Positions 55,091 through 64,000 of a stretch of 64,000 nt of DNA are shown piece by piece (the stretch's first letter is position 1; the number at the start of each line of letters is the position of its first letter). A program made the position numbers and the translations under genes. The DNA lies in contig CM043967.1 of assembly GCA_014529385.2 (NCBI GenBank), positions 2,392,501 through 2,456,500 of the forward strand, read 5' to 3'. The stretch comes from Adiantum capillus-veneris (Eukaryota; Streptophyta; Polypodiopsida; Polypodiales; Pteridaceae). The notes under the pieces were generated by a model that saw only the letters and a program-made list of their open reading frames with translations, was not told where the DNA came from and did not search any database.

Positions 55091-55198
55091 TGGTAGTGTC
55101 TGGAGACCCTTACAATTAAAGTGCACTTTGTGAATTCCGGTTTACATAATACACAAATAAAAATGCCAACTCAAATGCGTGAGATGGAGCGCGATCGT

Positions 55199-55509
55199 GA
55201 AGCGTGAGATGATGAGCTTGCTAGGGTTCCCCCTTCCATACAATTCACAACCAACTTCATGGATCTCCACAATCGACATGCCATGTCATCATGTTTTCTC
55301 CCATGCCACGTCAGTCACGGCACCATGACTTCCATGGAAGGACAAAGTGGGAGGGATTAAAAAGGTTTTTTTTTAAGGGCGTCGAGGGGGATTTTGTGAA
55401 AGGGAAAAATAAGGGAAGGGAGGAGAAGATTGGAGGGGGGAAAGGAGCCAAGCTCGCTCCGTGGACAAGGAAGCTCTCTTGAGCTTATGAAGAAGAAGAA
55501 AGGAGTATC

Positions 55510-55546
<37 letters not shown>

Positions 55547-56659
55547 AGGGAGGAGACACACCAATTCTAGTGAAACTTTTTTCCTCTCTCTGTCGAGCTT
55601 CGACAAGGAGATTTGGGCACAAGCAAGCAAGTAGAGGAGGAAGGGTTCTCTCTCTCTATTGACCTTGGAGAGGAGAAACACAAGCATAAGCAAGCAAGCC
55701 AAGGAAGGGATTTTATTGATCTCTCTCTCTCGACCTTGGGAAGAGAAGACTCAGCAAACTGATAGAGGGAAATCCAAATCTCGACTAAGAATAGGGTGAA
55801 AGGGTTTTTTTATTCTTTGAAACCTGTTAGGCAAAAGAGCTATACAGAGTGAAATTTACCTGGTGATTTATGGATTGTTTCCACCGGGATTGGACTATCT
55901 AAACATGGGTTTGAAAATCAATAGGCATACTGATGATGGTGTATGCAATCGATTTGTATCAGGGGTTTCAGATATTAAATTAATGAAAGCATCTGTTGGT
56001 TGCCTGTATCATTTAAGTGTCGTTATCTTCTTTCAATGTGTTATAACCCTAAATTGTGTTCCCATTTGTGTCTCTCTCTCTGTCAAATTACTCTCTAAGA
56101 CACTCTTGATTACCCTTAAATTTGCCCTATCCACACCAGATTGCCTTGGTTTGAAGCTACACTGACAGTTCGTCATCTACAGCCAGAAGCCCGACTCTTT
56201 CCCGGTCGACCCAAGAGACACACACACTCTCAAAGCGAGCTTCGAAGGGATATCCTTTTCTTAGTCGGTCAATATCTCTCTCTCTCTCTCTCTCTATACA
56301 TGTATTGTATATATATAGATATATATGTGTGTGTATATATATGTGTGTGAAGCATGAGATGATGAGCTTGCTAGGGTTCCCCCTTCCATACAATTCACAA
56401 CCAGCTTCATGGATCTCCACAATCGACATGCCATGTCATCATGTTTTCTCCCATGCCACGTCAGTCACGGCACCATGACTTCCATGGAGGGACAAAGTGG
56501 GAGGGATTAAAAAGGTTTTTTTTAAAGGGCGTCGAGGGGGATTTTGTGAAAGGGAAAAATAAGGGAAGGGAAGAGAAGATTGGAGGGGGGAAAGGAGCCA
56601 AGCTCGCTCCGTGGACAAGGAAGCTCTCTCGAGCTTACGAAGAAGAAGAAAGGAGTATC

Positions 56660-56693
<34 letters not shown>

Positions 56694-57449
56694 GAGGGAG
56701 GAGACACACCACTTCTAGTGAAACTTTTTTCCTCTCTCTGTCGAGCTTCGACAAGGAGATTTGGGCACAAGCAAGCAAGTAGAGGAGGAAGGATTTGGGC
56801 ACAAGCAAGCAAGTACAGGAGGAAGGATTCTCTCTCTCTATTGACCTTGGAGAGGAGAAGCACAAGCATAAGCAAGCAAGCCAAGGAAGGGATTTTATTG
56901 ATCTCTCTCTCTCGACCTTGGGAAGAGAAGACTCAGCAAACTGATAGAGGGAAATCCAAATCTCGACTAAGAATAGGGTGAAAGGGTTTTTTAATTCTTT
57001 GAAACCTGTTAAGCAAAAGAGCTATACTGAGTGAAATTTACCTGGTGATTTATGGATTGTTTCCACCGGGATTGGACTATCTAAACACGGGTTTGAAAAT
57101 CAATAGGCATACTGATGATGGTGTATGCAATCGATTTGTATCAGGGATTTCAGATATTAAATAAATGAAAGCATCTGTTGGTTGCCTGTATCATTTAAGT
57201 GTCGTTATCTTCTTTCAATGTGTTATAACCCTAAATTGTGTTCCCACTTGTGTCTCTCTCTCTGTCAAATTACTCTCTAAGACACTCTTGATTACCCTTA
57301 AATTTGCCCTATCCACACCAGATTGCCTTGGTTTGAAGCTACACTGACAGTTCGTTGTCTACAGCCAGAAGCCCGACTCTTTCCCGGTCGACCCAAGAGA
57401 CACACACTCTCAAAGCGAGCTTCGAAGGGATATCCTTTTCTTAGTCGGT

Positions 57450-57529
<80 letters not shown>

Positions 57530-57549
57530 TGTATATATATAGATATATA

Positions 57550-57558
<9 letters not shown>
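55199..57558. repeat. 1150-bp tandem duplication, two copies
   Basis: GAAGCRTGAGATGATGAGCT starts copy 1 (55199-56348) and copy 2 (56349 to about 57558). The copies are nearly identical over their whole length, including CT, GT and TA runs. Copy 2 has an internal 34-bp duplication at 56757-56826 (GATTTGGGCACAAGCAAGCA...), longer CT and TA runs at 57451-57521 and a second TA run at 57559-57586. Short frames shared by both copies have no recognised domain. Confidence 0.95.
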
Positions 57559-57588
<30 letters not shown>

Positions 57589-58095
57589 CCCCTTCTCTCT
57601 CTCTCTCTCTTTGGTTGTTTTTAAATAAGGCCTGGAGTTGAGAAACTATCCCATAAATATAAGAATTTGACAACGTTTTGCTGACCCACACTATGAACAT
57701 GGAGTCATATCCTGTTAATACGATCATGCTTGTATACAGAAGAAGTGCAAAGTGCTTCGTCTCTCTCTCTCTCTCTCTCTCTCTCTCCCCCCACCCACCA
57801 AGACCAAGCAATGTCTATTTATAAGACTCATAAACATCACCCATGGACTATATTGATCATCAAAAACTTGCAATTTTGTAATCGGTAAGATGTTCAACTC
57901 ATTTCAAATGGCGTACAATCAGCTATTGCAAGAGTTTTGATCCCACAAAAGCAAATGTGCATGTCCTCTCACGCTTTGCAAGCTCCTCTCTTACATTCTC
58001 CTTGTATGGTTTGTGTCACGCTAATATCCAAAAATCTCTACACAAGCAACTCTAGTCAAGGTCGTCAATAACTGCAGTATCCAATCTGCAGTAAA
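57559..58095. other. No gene seen
   Basis: It contains TA (57559-57586) and CT (57762-57788) runs and AT-rich sequence. It could include the former promoter of the LRR pseudogene downstream, but no clear TATA box was identified. Confidence 0.45.
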
Positions 58096-58097
58096 AG

Positions 58098-58185
58098 GAC
58101 TGCATGCGAGAGGGAGGGTATGACTAATTGTAGGACTGCATGCGAGAGGGTGGGTATGACTAATTGCGGGACTGCATGCGAGATT
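58098..58185. repeat. 36-bp tandem repeat, about 2.5 copies
   Basis: GGACTGCATGCGAGAGGGNG followed by GGTATGACTAATTG repeats at about 58098, 58134 and 58170 (partial). It lies just upstream of or within the start of the LRR pseudogene. Confidence 0.85.
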
Positions 58186-58199
58186 GAGTGCATGGACTC

Positions 58200-58970
58200 T
58201 TTTGGGCTGTCTGTGGTGAACGTGACCTCTGGGTCTAGTGCTTCTGGGTGTGTAGGGGCGTGCAAAACTGGCACCAAGAAGATGGCCAATTATGGAGCCT
58301 CCGTTGCTGAGTGCTGGACTTGCAGGGGACATTTTCTCTGTGGGCCTCTCCAAATGCAATAGTACTAGCCTTCAAGATATAGAGCTCTCCTCCAACTTCT
58401 TCTCCGGCTGTCTCCCTAGTGATTTTTGTTGCCTCTTTCCTTATCTCTCTGGGCTCGACCTCTCCTACAAAAAATTCTCTGGCCCCATTCCCACCTCCCT
58501 CTAGGACTGCCTCTACCTCAACTCTCTCAACTTGCAAGGCATCCGTTTCAGTGGACCAGTCCCCTCGCAGCTAGCTAACCTCCCGCGCTTGCAACACCTC
58601 AATCTCCCTAGTAATTCCCTCTAAGGGTGAATCCCTCCATCCTTTTATGCCGTCAACTCCTCACCGACGTCTACATCCCCATCGACATCATCATTTGCAC
58701 AAGAGAGCTTGGCCACAAAATTCCTTGCCCCTGCCTTCACTTGAAACTCTCGCCTCTGTGGGTCACCTTTGCCGATCATGTGCACTGATCATAGCCAATT
58801 TCCTCATAGCTCCATTAGCATATTCATTGCATCAAGAGCTTCTATCTTTCTTCTCCTACTACTCAAACTTATAGTATATTGGTGCCGTCCATTAATTCAT
58901 AGTGCCAGCAAGGTGGATAGTACCTCAGCCACAACCTCCGTTGTGGAGAGTTGTGGAGATAGTTGATTCA
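58200..58970 (+). pseudogene. LRR receptor-like protein pseudogene (BIR-like ectodomain)
   Basis: Broken plus-strand frames read NVTSGSSASGCVGA and GVQNWHQEDGQLW (the end of an LRR N-terminal cap), then LRRs: LDLQGTFSVGLSKCNSTSLQ, IELSSNFFSGCLPSD, LFPYLSGLDLSYKKFSGPIP, LNSLNLQGIRFSGPVPSQLA and LPRLQHLNLPSNSL. After the repeats come LCGSPLP and a hydrophobic stretch ASIFLLLLLKLIVYW (transmembrane-like), then a stop near 58965. The order of a short LRR array, an LCG-PL motif and a TM matches BAK1-interacting (BIR) type receptor-like kinases. At least four stops occur (58360-58640) and no kinase domain follows. It is the only host-gene-like locus here outside a transposon. Confidence 0.78.
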
Positions 58971-58974
58971 CATC

Positions 58975-59625
58975 TCAGGCTTTCATGGAAGAGCCTAACT
59001 CGATAAAACCTTCTAAATATTTCTCATAACCCCATAATATGACCTATCATTGGAAAGATCTTGAAAAAATGGATTCTAAAGAACAAGGTCCAAAAAGTTT
59101 GGATAAATTCTATGAAAATTATGTTTTTTTTTCAATAAGCTAGTTTTTGTTATGGTTACAATAATATGAAATCACCTTTTTCTAGATCTATATGAAACAT
59201 TTGTCTGGTGCATGCATGCTATATATCAATAGATAGCATGAAGAGTAGATTTTAGATGTCCAATCTCCAAAAAAAATCGATCTTATTTGCAAAATTTTTA
59301 TTGGTATTAGGCTTTAGGCTATCCCCATAACCTTAAGCATAAGCTCTAATACTAGGTAAGAGATACCCCTCCCCAGTAGTCAATGCACAAAATATACAAT
59401 TTACACATTTTTACAATTTTCAATATACCTTAGAGTTGCGGAAGCGTTTGCATAGGGGAGGAGTTCTCAACGCCAGACCAAGCACGAAATTTAGGCCATG
59501 AAGCAGCCTACATCTAGAGGCACCTAGCGGCTAGTGCTACTTCTGAATGGGTGTTATGAATGAAAGCGTATTCAAGAAAAAATATAACATTGTGGAGGGT
59601 AAATATATGTGTACACCTCATTGCG

Positions 59626-59682
<57 letters not shown>

Positions 59683-61759
59683 TATAGTGATGGGTGAAAT
59701 AGAGTGCACAAAGACATGAGAGAATGACAAGAGAGAATGTTTAAATGCCCCATCTAAATTAAACAGAAAACCATGTATTAATGCAATGACAAAATATGGG
59801 TACACCATAACATCAAAAGTATAATAAAATAAATAGAAGAGCACCAGACCCTGTATATTGATCAACCGGTCCACCCATACACTTCTGCTCGTGAGCGATC
59901 TAGATTACCTCCAACCTACCTGAGTCAGACATAAGCTGAGGCCGCTTTGCCTCCCTCCATGAACCCAAGCTCTGAAAGGATCCCAAGTGCTTAGGGTATC
60001 AACACCAACCATACCAGTTTAGGCACCATATTGCCTCCTCGGTGCCCAGCATCGAGTGTTTAGGCAAAGCCAAGGCAAAATTCCCGACATGTTAGCCGTG
60101 TAGGTCATTCAACCCCCGATGCACTAACCGTGTAGATGAGCCTAACAAAAATAAAAGACCTAGGCAACACCTCGGATCCAGCAAAGCCCCAAGTCAATGA
60201 CTCTTTTATCTAAGGCTAAGCAGTGTAGGTGATGCTAGTCTTGTAGCGACGCTGCAATGAAAAAACATAACATGTAAGTCCACTCACAATAGCACCTTCC
60301 ATATGCACAAACAATTGTTTCCACGCAGCAAGATTGTAGAGGGTCTCTACCCTTACACGTCTACCATAAAACATCCAAACCACTTCATGATCTAATCCCA
60401 AAATCATAAACCATGATCCAATCACTTCACACGGGTGAGTACTCCACCCAACTCGGGTGAGGCACAACCAATCCTGCATAACCACTTTAGAACATAACGT
60501 GGCTGGTAAAATTTTGGCAGCATAACCATATCCTAAAAAAAAACCAAGAGCCACACTAGCTTCTACCATAAAATCACAACCATAACCCATGAGGTAATCT
60601 CATCCCTTAGCCACAAATCATATTCACACTGAACCAACTCGCACACGTGGAGTTTGACATATCCCCTGCAATCAATTGGAGTCCACACACATATGACTCT
60701 TAAGACATGAGCCTTTTATGCATAAAATAAGTCCAACCAGAACAAAACATGATATAAAAATCCAATTTTCCAACCATGTAAATTAGTTAATGCATTATAT
60801 CTGCACTTCACCCTCTAGCACATGGATCTAGTTTTGACCTAGAAAGGTGGACAGCAATCATACCCATGTACATGAGACATCCACATCTATTCATAAGGTT
60901 CGATACATCATATTCTATCATTCCATCACCATAAACATGATGCAAAATAGTTTCGACCCTTAGGTTGACCATAAACCATAACTTCACACATATGCAAAAA
61001 CAGCTTTTTGCCATTTTCGGGAGCATGCATAACAGAAAATGAAATGGTTGCACCTCAAACCATTGCATCAAGCTCAAATTCATATTATAGACTAACATTC
61101 TATCACATCAGTTTTCCTATATGATACTCATACAATAAACGGTAACACAAAAAGAAGCCACCTTATTCATATTGGCCTATGCGGTTCGAGTTGACTAACC
61201 ATTTACCCTCACATGATTTTATGAACATATAATAACTAAAATCAACTCACAAAAATAAACCATAAATTATACATAAACGGCTCAATTAACTCACGGTGTT
61301 GTATGGGACTCCCCCTAGGTAGCGGCCCTATACGTGTAGGTAAAACTGGTTATGGAATGATTAATAATTCGCATACTCAAGGTGATAATGGATACCTAAA
61401 TACGTTTATCATCAAGTTTAGCCAAGATTTTCAATTGTCTAAGTGGGTTCTCCCATCCGGTGAATGACCGTAGTGGAAAGTAAGCTATTTTTTTACTAGA
61501 TCTCTTAGCTCGCATGTGATTTTCACATGAATCCTAAGAGAGAAAACGTTCTAAATGATGTGTTTATTTATGGTTAAAGGATTCGGGCTGATTCATAATG
61601 TTTTGTGAGTTATGACCAAAACAATGTTCATACCGCATCTATGACATGAAACGAAAAAGCACTTTTTATGCACGTACTTATCATAAACACATCGTGTGAA
61701 TAAATCAGTGTGTTAAACATGATGAAATAATCATGGATCAACTTCATACGTACTCGAAA
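58975..61759. other. No gene seen
   Basis: 2.8 kb without a supported gene. There is a (GA) run at about 59631-59678. From 59880 the sequence is less AT-rich. Two minus-strand frames (60216-60590 and 60808-61098) share a V-LRVET / VRVETL motif, hinting at an old internal duplication. Part of this could be the downstream portion of the minus-strand LTR at 61760-62649, because no LTR end or primer site was found at 61760. Confidence 0.45.
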
Positions 61760-62649
61760 AATCCATACATGCACTTGTATATGAAAAAACAAGCACCGAG
61801 AGGGTGACTACTAAAAAAACGATATAGAGAGAGGGATGATGATGGCTATGGACCTTAGAGCTTCTTACGGTGCTTTAGAATTGATTAGAGGTTGTCGAAA
61901 GGCTTCTTGCTTTGTTGCAAGAGAGCGGTGATAAAAGCTACGTAGAGGTGTTCACCACGAGAGCTTTCGGAGATAATTATGATGCCTTAACATAATTATG
62001 ACTTTCTCGTACTACACTGGCCTATTTATGGTACTGCTTTTTATAAAAATAATTCTCGTAAAAATCTCGTTTAATTTCGTTGTTGCTCTTTGTGATCATT
62101 TTTAAATCCGAAAGAGACTAAAATTAATATTTTTATGTTTAGGTCATTCTTAAAAGCACATTGTTTTTCAAAAACATCGAAAAGCACAAAAAGTTAAAAA
62201 TAATATAAAAAGCAAAAAAAAAAAGTAAAATTTTCTAAAATTTAACCACGGGTTCCCCTTGTCCACTGGAATAAGAAAGCGGACTCGGCTTTCACTTAAA
62301 AGCACTAGAAATCATGAAAAGCTAAAAATAGTGTGAAAATCACTCAAAAAGTAGATTTTTACAAAATTGAACTATAGCTTCCCCGAAACACGTAGGTTAA
62401 GGATCCGACCTGCTTTTTGCAAAAAAGCACCTAAAAGCACAAAAAGAATGAAAAAGCTAAAAAAACATATTTTCTTAAAATTGAAACAAACATCCGCCTG
62501 ACCTATTGGAACATGGAAACGACCTTGCTTTTTACATTAGAACCTTACAATACTATCAAGCAAGCATTCTAAACCAGAATTTGACGAAATAGATATTGAA
62601 AGATATTTTTCTTATTTTTAAAAGAGACCCAAAAATTGGGGATCTTACA
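61760..62649 (-). repeat. Chromovirus-family LTR, copy B, promoter deleted
   Basis: Read on the minus strand it begins TGTAAGATCCCC at 62649 and follows copy A (17254 onward), including GGGTCTCTTTTAAAAATAAG and the GGTTCCCCTTGTCC segment. Near 61975 the sequence jumps from the part matching about 17905 to the part matching about 18320 of copy A. The TATA-containing stretch of about 400 bp is thus missing. Likeness to copy A ends near 61760. Confidence 0.82.
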
Positions 62650-63365
62650 CAAGAAGAGCATGCAATTTGTAGTGCTATATCCTCTATCGAGGAATCCTCA
62701 TGTACAAATACATAGCAATAAGTAGCACTATGGTTTGTATAAAAAAATAGATCACAATATGTCTACAACTAGTTGCATCAAGCGACATCAAAATGAACTT
62801 GGCTAATGGAAAAAGTGTCTGTAACAAGTCTGGACCAGGAGCTTAGCTGTGTGTGGTGCATGAACTCAAGAGCCTAGACCTTGAGCCAATCGATTACTAT
62901 ATGCAGAGTCCATTTTGTGTGATCCCTACCACATAGCACAAAGGAAAAACCAACTAGTGTATACAAGGCCTTGAAACATCTGGTTGGCAAAAAAAAGAAC
63001 ATGTACCCTCAACCAAGCTACCTCAAGGTCAAGGATGGATCGCTAAGAAATCTCATAAAATCATACTTGAAGAAGCCTCATCATTGATGAATGTCCAAAT
63101 TGGTCAGCTGGCAAGGGACTATCCCAAAAAGAGAAGCTTGCACTGAAAGTAGAATCCTCAGGTAGGGAAGCCCCTCTTAAGCAAACCGGCTTGTAGTAAA
63201 ATCACATCAGTCAGCATTTGGGGGGTGGGGGAACTGGCGGCGGCAAGGCTGAGGTGGAAGGAGAATCCCTAGGAGTACCATACTACTAAGGGTCAAAATG
63301 GTTCCCTAGAGGAGCCCAATGTTGTTGGCTTTTCATAGTCCACAACGATAGGTAGTGTGGTGAGG
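62650..63365. other. No gene seen
   Basis: Spacer between the two oppositely oriented LTR copies. No reading frame or repeat of note; a G-rich patch (TTTGGGGGGTGGGGG) lies near 63218. Confidence 0.5.
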
Positions 63366-63369
63366 CCAT

Positions 63370-64000
63370 CCTAATAATTTTTAGCTTTTCATGATTTCTA
63401 GTGCTTTTTAGTAAGAAACGAGTCAAGGGGAACCCGTGGTTCAATTTTAGAAAATATTGTTTTTTTTTAACGCTATTTTTAGCTTTTCATATTTTTGGCA
63501 TTTTTGAAAAGCAATGTGCTTTTTATGATGGTCTAAGCATGAAATAATTAATTTTAGTATCCGCCGGATTTGAAAATGATCACCTAGAGGAAAAACGGGA
63601 CCAAACGGGATTTTTACAGGAATTATTTTTATAAAACATGGTATCGTAAATACATCGGGCAGTATGAGAAAGTCTTAATTATGCCGAACATCACTGTGCG
63701 GCATAGTCTAGCTAAGGTTCCATTAGTTGGCCGAATACTGTTCAATTGATCAATTTTACTGTAAAAATGGAATGGTAAGTGGGAGAGTTGACCACCAAAA
63801 GCAAAGGCATATTTTGAGGAAAGTTCCAAAAAGCATGGAGCTATTCCTAGTTGAGAAGGGTGCACTACTAGCTAGCTTGGGACTCTCTCTTGCTTTTTGC
63901 AGAGGCTATAAAATCACCTACAAGCCTCAGTTTACAATGTCGTCTGTTGCGTCTACTACCGCAAGGCTATACACATCTATTATATGGAGTGGTGCAAGCT
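63370..64000 (+). repeat. Chromovirus-family LTR, copy C, 5'-truncated, runs off window
   Basis: It matches copy A from about 17560 onward (TTTTAGCTTTTCATG, GGGAACCCGTGGTTCAATTT, GGTAAGTGGGAGAGTTGACC), includes the TATA box TATAAAA at 63907-63913 and continues as AATCACCTACAAGCCTCA up to the window end. The first 300 bp of the LTR are missing. Confidence 0.85.

Overview
The window is a transposon-packed stretch of land-plant nuclear DNA. It contains Ty1/copia and Ty3/gypsy elements primed by plant-type tRNA sites, a plant CACTA transposon with GT-AG introns, and fragments of two plant gene families (HIPP metallochaperone-like and LRR receptor-like). I see no intact host gene. A Penelope-like reverse transcriptase lacking a GIY-YIG nuclease, and a WSDG...QFK...HGKG...HDGA protein that I recall mainly from non-seed plants, hint at a non-seed or otherwise large-genome plant. 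This is a weak inference and I do not name a species.

Layout. 1-4945 (minus): two Penelope-like pieces in head-to-tail order separated by a 30-bp minisatellite. 4945-14576 (minus): a Ty3/gypsy element (gag, PR, RT; 5' LTR and PBS at the right end) split in its leader by a young, nearly complete copia element at 7933-13039 (TSD AAGCT, 227-bp LTRs differing at 3 sites). 14640-18535 (plus): a decayed chromovirus and its 3' LTR. 18720-20238 (plus): a decayed CACTA transposase remnant with the same exon order as the good copy at 51 kb. 20604-23641: a 3.0-kb unit with 19-bp perfect terminal inverted repeats, unclassified. 23642-26690: mostly non-coding. 26700-27140 (minus): LINE RT fragment. 27199-31140 (minus): gag-PR-RT of a second gypsy lineage with its PBS and LTR promoter. 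33282-34447 (minus): decayed DDE-like gene. 34891-46496 (minus): an 11.6-kb LTR element with TSD TGTAC, carrying gag and protease but no RT, RNase H or integrase, plus a leader array of seven units of about 285 bp, each holding a palindrome; a 233-bp MITE sits in its right LTR. 46920-55090 (minus): two related copia-type gag fragments around a 960-bp LTR. The right-hand gag is split by a 5264-bp CACTA transposon (49491-54754, TSD TCA) that carries a captured HIPP gene fragment. 55199-57558: a 1150-bp tandem duplication. 58200-58970 (plus): LRR receptor pseudogene. 61760-62649 (minus) and 63370-64000 (plus): two more LTRs of the 14.6-18.5 kb chromovirus family.

How the parts relate. Nesting gives relative ages. 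The copia element is younger than the gypsy element it interrupts, the CACTA is younger than the copia-type gag it interrupts, and the MITE is younger than the 11.6-kb LTR element. Most coding frames are broken. The best preserved are the copia gag-pol (one frameshift and one stop) and the two CACTA genes (one intact over three exons, one with a single stop). The most unusual observations are the HIPP capture, the palindromic leader array, the unclassified 3-kb inverted-repeat unit and the head-to-tail Penelope-like arrangement. All calls come from reading the sequence by eye; no database search was run.
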